A stretch of DNA of 21,966 nucleotides from CAZULF01 sp964621215. Lineage in GTDB: Bacteria > Pseudomonadota > Gammaproteobacteria > UBA1113. Within the stretch, counting starts at the first letter, position 1. Each line of letters opens with the position of its first letter. The notes beneath the pieces were generated by a model. The model saw nothing but the letters and a program-made list of their open reading frames with translations. It searched no databases and had not been told where the DNA came from. Below are positions 14,645-21,176 of this stretch, piece by piece. The translations under genes and the position numbers were made by a program. The stretch spans positions 1 to 21,966 of the forward strand of contig CAZULF010000027.1 of the NCBI GenBank assembly GCA_964621215.1, given 5' to 3'.

Positions 14645-15561
14645 TGATAATCTCCTTTGCTAGAATCGTTACGCTTATAATCAGTAATCACTTCCTCAAT
14701 GATTTTCCAAGATTTTTCCATTTCATCGGAATTAGTACCCGGTAGTTCAGCGCATATGATCAACGCTTTCCATAACGCCCAGCCGCGTGCGCGCGCCCAG
14801 GTTGCATTATCTAAATTTAATGTTGTGCGAAATACTTCTCGGCTTGTGCCTTTGAGTAACGTCCAAGCAATCACTAGATCGCATGCAGGATCGCCAATAC
14901 TCAGCTGTCCGAAATCAATGACGGCGCTTAGCTGACCGTTCACGACTAGTAAGTTTCCAATTGCGATATCGCCATGAACCCAGACGGGTGAATCGTGCCA
15001 AGTAGAGGCCAGCGCTGTATCCCATATTTCTGTGATAGATTTAGTGTCGATCTTACCATCAAGAATCGCCATGGCCTGTCGAATTTCAGCATTATAGGTT
15101 GCTAATGATCCGCCACGATAAAAATTATGTGCTCCTGCGATTGGCCCACCCGCTGCATCAATTCGCTCCAAAGCAACTAGAAACTCTGCCAATGCAATAG
15201 CAAATTGGCGCAGATCCTTGATACGTTCGATTGAGGCTGTTTGACCACTAAGCCATGGGTTAATAGACCAATGCCATGGATATTCTTCGGTTGGCTGGCC
15301 TAATGCCAACGGTGTGGGAATGGGGAGTGGCAAAAGGGAGGCTAATTTGGGCAGCCACAGTTGCTCTTTTTCCACCGAAGACGCATATTCTTCATCACTG
15401 GGGAGTCGGACCGTCATATGTTCGCCAAGATGAAAGGTTCGGTTGTCCCATCCACCGAATTCAAGTGGTTTAATCGGGAGATCTGCCCATTGCGGAAATT
15501 GCGTGGCAATCAGCCGCTGCACAAGAGCAACATCAATATGAATTTTGTTAGTATTGGGCAT
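14641..15561 (-). CDS. APH-fold phosphotransferase, 306 aa
   Basis: A full-length APH-family kinase. The N-lobe shows LEFGGWDNRTFHLGEHMTVR, the G-G-x-x-N-x-T-F/Y and MxVR elements typical of this subfamily. The catalytic loop is VWVHGDIAIGNLLV (H-G-D-x-x-x-x-N) and the metal-binding segment is AVIDFGQLSIGDPACDLVIA. All key residues are intact, so it should be active. Annotated relatives are called aminoglycoside phosphotransferases, but most are untested and may act on other hydroxyl compounds. It is the first gene of a two-gene unit with the small cupin, overlapping by 4 bp. The merR-queF region ends 68 bp upstream on the same strand, so it may also share that transcript. Confidence 0.85.
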   Translation of the reverse strand: MPNTNKIHIDVALVQRLIATQFPQWADLPIKPLEFGGWDNRTFHLGEHMTVRLPSDEEYASSVEKEQLWLPKLASLLPLPIPTPLALGQPTEEYPWHWSINPWLSGQTASIERIKDLRQFAIALAEFLVALERIDAAGGPIAGAHNFYRGGSLATYNAEIRQAMAILDGKIDTKSITEIWDTALASTWHDSPVWVHGDIAIGNLLVVNGQLSAVIDFGQLSIGDPACDLVIAWTLLKGTSREVFRTTLNLDNATWARARGWALWKALIICAELPGTNSDEMEKSWKIIEEVITDYKRNDSSKGDYQ

Positions 15562-15629
15562 TCGATGATCCCTTAGAAGCCAGGTAATAGGCCTAATATC
15601 TTACTCCAAAGTGCCAACGTTAGCACTAA

Positions 15630-16488
15630 TTACTGCCGAACTAAACGCTTATTTTTCCCTTGGAAATCTGTTTTCTTCGTTGAACGATAGGGATTAATAT
15701 CTAAACCACCACGACGAGTGTAACGTCCATAGACAGTGAGTTCTTTAGGCTGACAATGCTGCATAATATCCACAAAAATTCGTTCAATACATTGTTCATG
15801 GAATTCATTATGATTACGAAATGAAATAATATATTTTAATAAATTTTCATGGTTGATTTTTTTGCCTTTATAGTGAATTTCTACTGTACCCCAATCAGGT
15901 TGGTTCGTTACCAGACAGTTTGACTTTAACAAATTAGAATAGAGGGTTTCTTCAACGTCGTTAGGATCTGTTGTTAAAATAGATGGATTGGTTTGGTAAT
16001 CGGTACACGTAATATCTAAATCATCTAAGCAAGTACCGTGCATCACATTGGATATGGATTCATCAGGCAATTGATTCAGCGGTAATACTTTTACATAAGC
16101 ATCGCCCCCCCAATCGATATTCCAAATCATTTTTAATAATTTTTTCAACTTCTGCAACTGTCTTAAATTTCGAATTGTTAAATGAATTAAAGTATAGCTT
16201 CAATGATTTTGATTCAATAATATTAGGGGTATTACAATCATAAACGATTTCAGCTAAAGCTACGATCGGTTTACCTTTATCGTTGAGCCAGGAAACTTCA
16301 TAATGATTCCAATAATCAAAACCAAAAAAAGGAAGCTTAGTGGTGTCAATACCGATCTCTACACGCTTAGCCTGCCGCGGAATCGGAAATAACTTATCAG
16401 GACTATAGTTACTAACATACTCTGATTTCTTCCCCAGCTCAGAGGCTTCTGGCTGAGTCCCGCGTTGAGTCACCGTTTGCATAGTCAT
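15630..16488 (-). pseudogene. queF: QueF, NADPH-dependent 7-cyano-7-deazaguanine reductase, frameshifted at a G7 tract
   Basis: QueF reduces preQ0 to preQ1 in queuosine biosynthesis. This is the long two-domain gammaproteobacterial form. The N-terminal half shows LFPIPRQAKRVEIGI and the NADPH-site segment IIESKSLKLYFNSFN. The C-terminal half shows LLKSNCLVTNQPDWGTVEIH with the catalytic Cys and Asp, then HNEFHEQCIERIF and YTRRGGLDINPYRS. The halves lie in different frames and meet at a run of seven G on the coding strand (16105-16111). With six G the sequence reads LEYRLGGDAYVKVLP, as expected. From the internal ATG at 16488, preceded by GGAG, the repaired protein would be 285 residues, close to the usual ~280. 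The extra base is a sequencing error, a recent inactivation, or a slippage switch. Confidence 0.85.
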
Positions 16489-16896
16489 TTTGCTCATCTC
16501 CAATATTTCAATAATGTTTGCCATACTTTGCCAATTGATCGCTTGCTTTGCTTCTAATTGCCCGGCTAAATAACCTAATAACTGCCCTACTTGCTTAATG
16601 CGTTGGGCTTCTTCAGCTAACGTCGTCGCTTGCGTTGCTAACGACGTCTGAACATCAAAACCGGGGTTTTCTACTATCTCTTTTATTGCCGATAAAGAAA
16701 ATCCCATATACTTTAATGTTACAATTTGTTGCAGTCGCAATAAATCACCCTCTGAGTAAAACCGATGACCGCTTGGGGATTTAAAGCTAGGCTTTAACAA
16801 GCTGATTTCCTCGTAATAATGTAAAGTTCTGACCGTCACACTGGTCAAATGACTAAACTCGGTTATTCGATAAAGTTGACTCATCGCATCTCTCAT
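16063..16896 (-). CDS. MerR-family regulator fused in frame to the N-terminal half of QueF
   Basis: Residues ~9-80 are a MerR winged helix: YRITEFSHLTSVTVRTLHYY, then EEISLLKPSFKSPSGHRFYS, then LKYMGFSLSAIKEIVENPGF. Residues ~85-136 form the helical dimerisation arm. There is then no stop codon, and the frame passes directly into QueF from about residue 137 until it is derailed at the G7 tract, ending 277 codons from the first ATG. The second ATG (16884) has GAGAG 5 bases upstream and is the better start. A short-arm MerR without a sensor domain is known in this superfamily. The fusion could be real, or the two products could be separated by internal initiation at 16488. A MerR-type promoter stands just upstream. 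Confidence 0.7.
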   Translation of the reverse strand: MRDAMSQLYRITEFSHLTSVTVRTLHYYEEISLLKPSFKSPSGHRFYSEGDLLRLQQIVTLKYMGFSLSAIKEIVENPGFDVQTSLATQATTLAEEAQRIKQVGQLLGYLAGQLEAKQAINWQSMANIIEILEMSKMTMQTVTQRGTQPEASELGKKSEYVSNYSPDKLFPIPRQAKRVEIGIDTTKLPFFGFDYWNHYEVSWLNDKGKPIVALAEIVYDCNTPNIIESKSLKLYFNSFNNSKFKTVAEVEKIIKNDLEYRLGGRCLCKSITAESIA

Positions 16897-16934
16897 TTCG
16901 TTCTATATTCAGCATTAATATAGGCTAGATGGGC

Positions 16935-16965
16935 AGTATAATACCTAACGTAACGTCAGGTGCAA
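16935..16965 (-). promoter_or_regulatory. MerR-type promoter with 19-bp spacer and operator palindrome
   Basis: On the minus strand TTGCAC (16965-16960) and TATACT (16940-16935) are separated by exactly 19 bases, the over-long spacing that MerR-family activators correct by twisting DNA. The spacer is filled by a 17-bp near-palindrome at 16944-16960, CCTAACGTAACGTCAGG on the plus strand, with two mismatched pairs around a central base. It points at the merR start at 16896/16884, giving a leader of about 30-45 bases. This strongly suggests autoregulation of merR-queF. Confidence 0.75.
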
Positions 16966-17009
16966 GGGGTTTCTATAACCTTTTTCTGAATTAGGGTCTG
17001 CTTATAATA

Positions 17010-17190
17010 CTAAAACCGTTCACTATTAGCTCTTGTGTGAGCTACAACAAGTAATGGCTGCGTAGGATTTAAATTTCGTAAAAACTCTTCTATAGGAATA
17101 CAAAGGATATTATTTTTATGCAATTTTTCTGTCCCGCGATAAAGTAAAATTGGATTCGACAAAACCTAATTTCTCATATAAAACAAAGTG
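17010..17190 (-). pseudogene. Remnant C-terminal part of a GNAT-like acetyltransferase or similar gene
   Basis: Read on the minus strand from the edge of the 17191 element, one frame gives HFVLYEKLGFVESNFTLS. Its LYEKLGF is the motif B signature of GNAT acetyltransferases. An offset frame then gives LLYRGTEKLHKNNILCIPIE and EFLRNLNPTQPLLVVAHTRA before a TAG at 17010-17012. Both stretches look coding and together imply a frameshifted gene 3' end, cut off on the other side by the palindromic element. The GNAT call rests on one motif. Confidence 0.45.
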
Positions 17191-17406
17191 CGTCATCCCG
17201 AGCATTGGAATCCCTTCGAGATAAAGACTCAGGAAAATACGGCTCAAACAGTACGCTTTTTAAGCGCAGCAGCGAGGGAGCTCCTGAAGTGAAGTAAGCG
17301 CCTTTGTCGCAGGAGATCCCTCGCTACTACGCACGAAGAGCATGTGATTTATCCCCGCTTTTCTTTGAATAGTGCTGTAAAAGGGGTTGTGGTACTCGGG
17401 ATGACG
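17191..17406. repeat. 216-bp palindromic element with CGTCATCCCGAG ends
   Basis: The ends are perfect 12-bp inverted repeats (CGTCATCCCGAG at 17191-17202, CTCGGGATGACG at 17395-17406). An internal 23-bp stem with three mismatches pairs 17264-17286 with 17310-17332 and carries the AGCGAGGG/CCCTCGCT core. No open frame of interest lies inside, so it is non-autonomous. A truncated relative lies at 14069-14207. It abuts a broken gene remnant on its left. Probably a MITE-like dispersed repeat. Confidence 0.8.
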
Positions 17407-17442
17407 GTTTCTATAAACTCTCCTTGGATACTCGTGCGTGCG

Positions 17443-17488
17443 GAATGATCCGCTTTACACCGTATCTACTGAGATTAGAGGCGGTCGC
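17443..17488 (+). repeat. 46-bp inverted repeat, left copy
   Basis: This segment (GAATGATCCGCTTTACACCG through GGCGGTCGC) is the reverse complement of 19009-19054 with 44 of 46 positions identical. The pair brackets the GGCT-like, SRPBCC and marR genes. It is not itself palindromic and shows no coding sense. It could be the edge of a mobile or invertible segment or a dispersed repeat present twice by chance. Confidence 0.75.
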
Positions 17489-17575
17489 CCTGGTTAATCT
17501 GTCCGATGCGCTTGTCATCGAGCTTCCTTTTGTATATCATTCCAAGATAGTTAAATCTTTACGAGTGCGAATAAA

Positions 17576-17953
17576 ATGAATATCAATGATACCCATACTG
17601 AAAAGCTCTTTTCCTATGGCACCCTTCAATACGAATCTGTGCAACAGGCCAATTTTGGTCGTAAATTACAGGGTAAAATGGATAGCATAGTCGGTTTTAA
17701 ACTGGAACAGGTCACGATTACGGATCCGCATGTATTAGCTGTCAGTGGTGAAGCAACACATCCAGTGATGAAACATACCGGCAACGCATCCGATCAAATC
17801 GCCGGTGTTGTTTTTGATATTAGCCCAAAAGAATTGGAACAAGCCGATGCTTACGAAGTGGCTGATTATAAGCGTATTCTTGTTCAGCTAAATAGCGGTG
17901 TACAGGCCTGGGTATACGTGAGCGCGGCTGACGCGGTTGCTGCGCTAGAGTAA
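17576..17953 (+). CDS. Gamma-glutamylcyclotransferase (AIG2-like) family protein, 125 aa
   Basis: A small GGCT-fold protein. The substrate loop motif LFSYGTLQYESV is at residues ~11-22, and the glycine-rich turn of the family is in that Y-G-T-L. Later motifs are IAGVVFDISPKELEQADAYE, whose Glu residues include the expected catalytic acid, and YKRILVQLNSGVQAWVYV. Family members convert gamma-glutamyl compounds to 5-oxoproline or act on gamma-glutamylamines; the true substrate is not evident. The ribosome site is weak (ACGAG at some distance), but the ATG is right for the family because YGTLQ comes soon after it. It lies inside the 46-bp inverted repeats and is convergent with the SRPBCC gene. 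Confidence 0.8.
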   Translation: MNINDTHTEKLFSYGTLQYESVQQANFGRKLQGKMDSIVGFKLEQVTITDPHVLAVSGEATHPVMKHTGNASDQIAGVVFDISPKELEQADAYEVADYKRILVQLNSGVQAWVYVSAADAVAALE

Positions 17954-17992
17954 ACTGCTCCCATAATCCAATCGCTCGCTCTAAATCATAGC

Positions 17993-18018
17993 AAAGGTAA
18001 CCGTTGTGTGTTACTTTT
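17993..18018. terminator. Possible bidirectional terminator
   Basis: AAAGGTAAC (17993-18001) pairs with GTTACTTTT (18010-18018) around an 8-base loop, with one G-U pair on the plus strand. The arms end in A and T runs, so it could act in both directions. It lies between the convergent stops of the GGCT-like gene (17953) and the SRPBCC gene (18030). The stem is short and weak. Confidence 0.4.
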
Positions 18019-18029
18019 ATTCAAATTTG

Positions 18030-18452
18030 TTAAAGGCCTTCCCTGACCTGATTAATAAGGTTTTCAGTCTGCTTTTCTAGACCTTTTACAATATTTTCAG
18101 CAATTATCTTTCGCCATAAAAAAGTCAGGGGTCCTTTCATGCGGATAGTCGTTTTCAATTCAACTTGATCTCCATGATCAATAATTTCATGATCATCGTA
18201 CATCTTAGCCAATGGAAATCGGGTTAAGTCAGTAAAGCTTTTATTAATGTCTACATTAACTAAATGTAATTTAATTTTGGGTCCGCCTTTAGGTTTAAAT
18301 AAAATAACATTATTTACTGCAAAATGGCCATCTAATTTCGCATAATCGATATCATCCTGCCATTCATGCCATCGATTAACATCAGTCCACACGCGCCAAA
18401 TATGCTCGACGGTTAATCCTGTGATTTTTTTACTATAACTTTTACTCCACAT
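18030..18452 (-). CDS. SRPBCC (START-like/polyketide cyclase-type) protein, 140 aa
   Basis: A helix-grip-fold protein with a hydrophobic ligand cavity. Features are a first strand (SKSYSKKITGLTVEHIWRVW), the W-T-D-V-N-R-W-H-E-W turn, a middle strand rich in Lys (VILFKPKGGPKIKLHLVNVD), and the long C-terminal helix (AENIVKGLEKQTENLINQVR). Ligand and reaction are unknown; many relatives are annotated as polyketide cyclase/dehydrase or lipid transport. It starts 10 bases after the marR stop, so the two form an operon in which the MarR probably controls it. A truncated copy of the same arrangement survives at 1716-1880. Confidence 0.8.
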   Translation of the reverse strand: MWSKSYSKKITGLTVEHIWRVWTDVNRWHEWQDDIDYAKLDGHFAVNNVILFKPKGGPKIKLHLVNVDINKSFTDLTRFPLAKMYDDHEIIDHGDQVELKTTIRMKGPLTFLWRKIIAENIVKGLEKQTENLINQVREGL

Positions 18453-18461
18453 ATTTGTCTC

Positions 18462-18908
18462 CTAGCTGATCAATGTAATCAATGCAGTATTGAATTGTTC
18501 GCGTTTTAATTTGAGTTTGTTAAAAAATAATTCGTCGGCTTTTTCTACATCTGGAATCGCCGCCCTAATCTTCTTTCTCCCTATTTTTGTTAGGGATAAA
18601 ACCTTCGCTCGTGTATCGGTTGGATGCATTCGTCTTTCAAGCAAACCGCTTTTTTCCAAATGGCGTAGTACTTGAGATGTCATCATAACATCGAGCTTCG
18701 CATGCTGTGCAAGCATGACTTGTGTGATGTGATTTTCAGTTTTCGATAACCATAGTAAGCTTGCTAATAAAGCAAATTGAACTTGAGTTAATTCATGTAC
18801 GCGCAATACCCCTGTGATTTTTCTTTGCCACACAGCCGTCACTTGCCATAATAAAAAACCCGTGCTGTCATTGCTATCTTGTACTGTAAACGGCATTTTA
18901 TAACTCAT
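18462..18908 (-). CDS. MarR-family transcriptional regulator, 148 aa
   Basis: A winged-helix MarR protein. The dimer-forming N-terminal helix (STGFLLWQVTAVWQRKITGV) is followed by LTQVQFALLASLLWLSKTEN, the recognition helix region HAKLDVMMTSQVLRHLEKSG, and the wing LLERRMHPTDTRAKVLSLTK. Wing residues D-T-R-A match the conserved D-x-R of the family. The C-terminal helix ends in NTALITLIS. It is the first gene of a two-gene operon with the SRPBCC protein. A perfect palindrome overlaps the -10 of its own promoter, which indicates autorepression. Its C-terminal 23 codons recur in the decayed copy at 1815-2048. Confidence 0.88.
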   Translation of the reverse strand: MSYKMPFTVQDSNDSTGFLLWQVTAVWQRKITGVLRVHELTQVQFALLASLLWLSKTENHITQVMLAQHAKLDVMMTSQVLRHLEKSGLLERRMHPTDTRAKVLSLTKIGRKKIRAAIPDVEKADELFFNKLKLKREQFNTALITLIS

Positions 18909-18941
18909 TTAAATCGTTTAGTAAAATCGTGATCCATAACA

Positions 18942-18985
18942 TATAATATGAGTACTTATTATATATGTATATACCATATTGTCAA
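18942..18985 (-). promoter_or_regulatory. marR promoter with overlapping operator palindrome
   Basis: On the minus strand TTGACA (18985-18980), a 16-base spacer and TATAAT (18963-18958) form a near-consensus promoter. A palindrome with 7-bp arms, TATAATA at 18942-18948 and TATTATA at 18957-18963, overlaps the -10 box and the likely start point, with AGTACT at its centre. Its position suits binding by the marR product encoded 34 bp downstream. Confidence 0.65.
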
Positions 18986-19008
18986 CTTATTAAAAAGCGT
19001 CCCCCAAT

Positions 19009-19054
19009 GCGACCGCCTCTGATCTCAGTAGATACGGTGTAAAGCGAATCATTC
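19009..19054 (-). repeat. 46-bp inverted repeat, right copy
   Basis: Reverse complement of 17443-17488 with two mismatches. Between this copy and the truncated nucleosidase at 19171 there is only a promoter-like stretch, so it also marks the left side of that deleted paralogue. Confidence 0.75.
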
Positions 19055-19143
19055 GCTCACTCAATCATGATCATACGGAAAAAATCAATAGGAACAGGCT
19101 GTGACAGTATACTCTATTTTTATAAATCCAGTTTCTGATATGA

Positions 19144-19149
19144 TATAAT
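19144..19149 (+). promoter_or_regulatory. Extended -10 promoter of the truncated nucleosidase gene
   Basis: TGATATAAT (19141-19149) is an extended -10 element (TG-n-TATAAT) about 20 bases before the start codon. The matching -35 is poor (TTATAA). AAAGGA before the ATG gives a ribosome site, so the truncated gene may still be transcribed and translated. Confidence 0.4.
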
Positions 19150-19170
19150 CCTTTTTAAAGGAAACACTCC

Positions 19171-19404
19171 ATGAAAATACTTATTTTATCCGCCATCACC
19201 AGTGAAATCGAAGCGCTGCAATCAAAATTTCATTTAACTATGGAGACGATCAAGACATTAAAATTCTTTCATGGATGGGCCAACTCGCATGAAATTTATC
19301 TCGCGGTTACGGGAATTGGTACCACGCGAGGAGCCGTCACCGCCACCCTGCTTTGTCAAACCATTCAGCCTGATGTGCTTTTCTTTACTATTGAAATGGA
19401 ATGA
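19171..19404 (+). pseudogene. Deleted paralogue of the MTA/SAH-type nucleosidase
   Basis: The first ~73 residues parallel the intact nucleosidase at 5771 closely: MKILILSAITSEIEALQSKF against MRILILSAVASEIDALQARF, then the shared ANSHEIYLAVTGIGTTRGAV. After VLFF the sequence jumps to TIEME and stops. In the intact protein FF is followed by MGTAGG and, about 105 residues later, by the IEMEG ribose-site motif. A deletion has therefore joined the N-terminal third to that motif, followed by a stop. The product would lack most of the active site. It has a good ribosome site (AAAGGA) and a promoter-like element, so the loss looks fairly recent. Confidence 0.85.
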
Positions 19405-19522
19405 TGCAGAGTTCATCTCATGTAGACAATAAAGAAAAGGCGACAGAATAGCCATTGCTACCTAAATATATGAGAAAGTGAATCGAAAATTCGTGGGGAT
19501 CTCTCAGAGCCACACGCACGAC

Positions 19523-20296
19523 TTAATCTTGCATACGCAATGAAAACGGATTAAATCGCGTATGCCTATCATAATAATCTACGTTATCCTTCTTTTTAAA
19601 ATAAGCGGCTAACCCATAAGTGACAGGTAACATGAGGAACTCATATGTCAGTTTAAACAGGTATAATGTCAATATCATTTTCCAGATACTGGATTGTGGC
19701 AAAATGTTCCAAAAGGCAATATTACAAAAGAGAATACTGTCAATACCCACCCCAACACCGGTGCTAGCAATCACGCGTAAAGGGAAATAGCCGCCCTCCG
19801 TAACCACTTTTAATTTGGCCAGTATCACTGAATTTAAAAATTCACCACAAAAATAGGCTAACAGCGATGCAATAAAAACCTGACAAGATCCCTGGAAGAT
19901 TAAAGCATAGGCACTAGCGCCATGATCGGTGTTAGCATCCCAAATGGGGGAGGCTGGTAAAGATACCGCAATTTGCGTGCATAGTGTGATTATAGCGCTG
20001 CAAAAAAGTCCGCTCCAAATAATAAAGCGACTCATTTTAAAACCATAGACTTCCGTCAAAATATTATCAAAAAAATAGGTTAACGGAAAAAAAACTAAGG
20101 CCGCAGGGAAATTGATAGAAAAATTACGCATTAAGTGAATTTCCACAATTTTAAATGCGGTTAAATTAGAGACTATCAAAAAACTCACAAATAGCATACT
20201 AAGAAAAATAATATGCCGATTTAAAGCCACTTTTTCTCGACAAACATCACTCATCTCTTCTGTTGTATAGGATGCCTCATCTGTCTGTGCTAACAT
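19523..20296 (-). CDS. yhhQ: Queuosine precursor transporter, VUT/YhhQ family
   Basis: An integral inner-membrane protein of about 257 residues with six or so membrane segments, of the family that imports queuine-pathway precursors such as preQ0/preQ1. Visible segments include IIFLSMLFVSFLIVSNLTAF, the hallmark FPLTYFFDNILTEVYGFKMS (F-P-x-x-Y-x-x-x-D-x-x-T-E-V-Y-G), FIIWSGLFCSAIITLCTQIA, and GVGVGIDSILFCNIAFW near the C-terminal half. I chose the ATG at 20296-20294 because AGAGAG stands 8 bases upstream; the longer frame from a GTG at 20344 lacks such support. The frameshifted queF lies ~3 kb away on the same strand, so salvage by this transporter could compensate if QueF is inactive. Confidence 0.85.
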   Translation of the reverse strand: MLAQTDEASYTTEEMSDVCREKVALNRHIIFLSMLFVSFLIVSNLTAFKIVEIHLMRNFSINFPAALVFFPLTYFFDNILTEVYGFKMSRFIIWSGLFCSAIITLCTQIAVSLPASPIWDANTDHGASAYALIFQGSCQVFIASLLAYFCGEFLNSVILAKLKVVTEGGYFPLRVIASTGVGVGIDSILFCNIAFWNILPQSSIWKMILTLYLFKLTYEFLMLPVTYGLAAYFKKKDNVDYYDRHTRFNPFSLRMQD

Positions 20297-20392
20297 AGTA
20301 TATGTCTCTCTGTAAAATACCCTGATATAAAAACCACACTTCACGCTCGGTGAGGAGCGAACAGTAATTTATTGATTTTTTACTCCCTTTTA

Positions 20393-20968
20393 TTAGGGTG
20401 ACAGTCGCTGTACGCCCCACTGTCCTTCTTTTAACTTATACTCCATTACGTCAGAAAGCTCGTCTGTCCTAAAAGTATAAAAAATAAATTGAGTGGGTTT
20501 TAAACGAAATCCACAATAATGGGAACTCATAGGAATCACTTTCCCGTTAAATTCGTCTGCAATATTCATGCGTTTATTTTCTAAAATGGCTTTTTCTGTT
20601 ATTGGCTGCGCTGAAGTAGGAGCATAGGCACAAAATCTGATTTGTGCTGTACGCGGATACGTATGCCAATACGATGCATTTTCCTCGTCCGACAGTGCAA
20701 TGACCGTCCCTTCTATCATCACTTCTCGTTGATATAACTCAAACCAAAAAGTCATCGCTGCAAATGGATTCTGGGTTAATTCCTTCACTTTCTTTGTGTC
20801 TTTTTGTGTAAAAAATAAAAGGCCTTGGTCTGAAATTTCCCGAACAGCCACAACACGGGCATGTGGAATAGCACTCACTGTGGCTGTAGAAAGAATAGCT
20901 TGTTGCGGATTGAGTGCTCCTGCTTGTTTTTCTTCTTCAATCCAATTATTTAATGTGGTTAATGGCAT
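20393..20968 (-). CDS. pdxH: Pyridoxamine 5'-phosphate oxidase-type flavoprotein, 191 aa
   Basis: A PNPOx-fold FMN protein, likely oxidising pyridoxine/pyridoxamine phosphate to pyridoxal phosphate. The FMN-binding region reads ILSTATVSAIPHARVVAVRE, GLLFFTQKDTKKVKELTQNP, and FAAMTFWFELYQREVMIEGT. The C-terminal PNPOx part reads SSHYCGFRLKPTQFIFYTFR and ends GQWGVQRLSP, the W-x-x-x-R-L-x-P tail of PdxH. In classic PdxH the R-P-x-x-W-G-G-Y motif is W-G-G; here it is H-Y-C-G, and the length is ~20 residues short at the N-terminus. It may be a divergent PdxH or a relative with another substrate. It has no clear operon partner; yhhQ follows 96 bp downstream. Confidence 0.8.
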   Translation of the reverse strand: MPLTTLNNWIEEEKQAGALNPQQAILSTATVSAIPHARVVAVREISDQGLLFFTQKDTKKVKELTQNPFAAMTFWFELYQREVMIEGTVIALSDEENASYWHTYPRTAQIRFCAYAPTSAQPITEKAILENKRMNIADEFNGKVIPMSSHYCGFRLKPTQFIFYTFRTDELSDVMEYKLKEGQWGVQRLSP

Positions 20969-21176
20969 AATAATTTCCGTTCAAATTTCGAAATTAACAA
21001 TATTATCATATGTCAAATAAAAGTTTGTTAAAAATGTATAACAAGATGCTTGTCAATAACTATCATTTTATCTAAAATTGGGCGCGTTATCCATCGCATC
21101 GATCAATGAAGAAAGTCATCTTTTCTGTCATTGGCGAATGTTTTATAACTAAAAAGTCACTACACAGGGGGCTACT

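Noticed and set aside
16063..16157. A separate small gene starting MQKLKKLLKMIWNIDWG for the C-terminal QueF part
   Set aside because: Its first ~15 codons are the other frame of the upstream QueF half; homology begins only after the G7 tract, so it is one frameshifted gene, not two.
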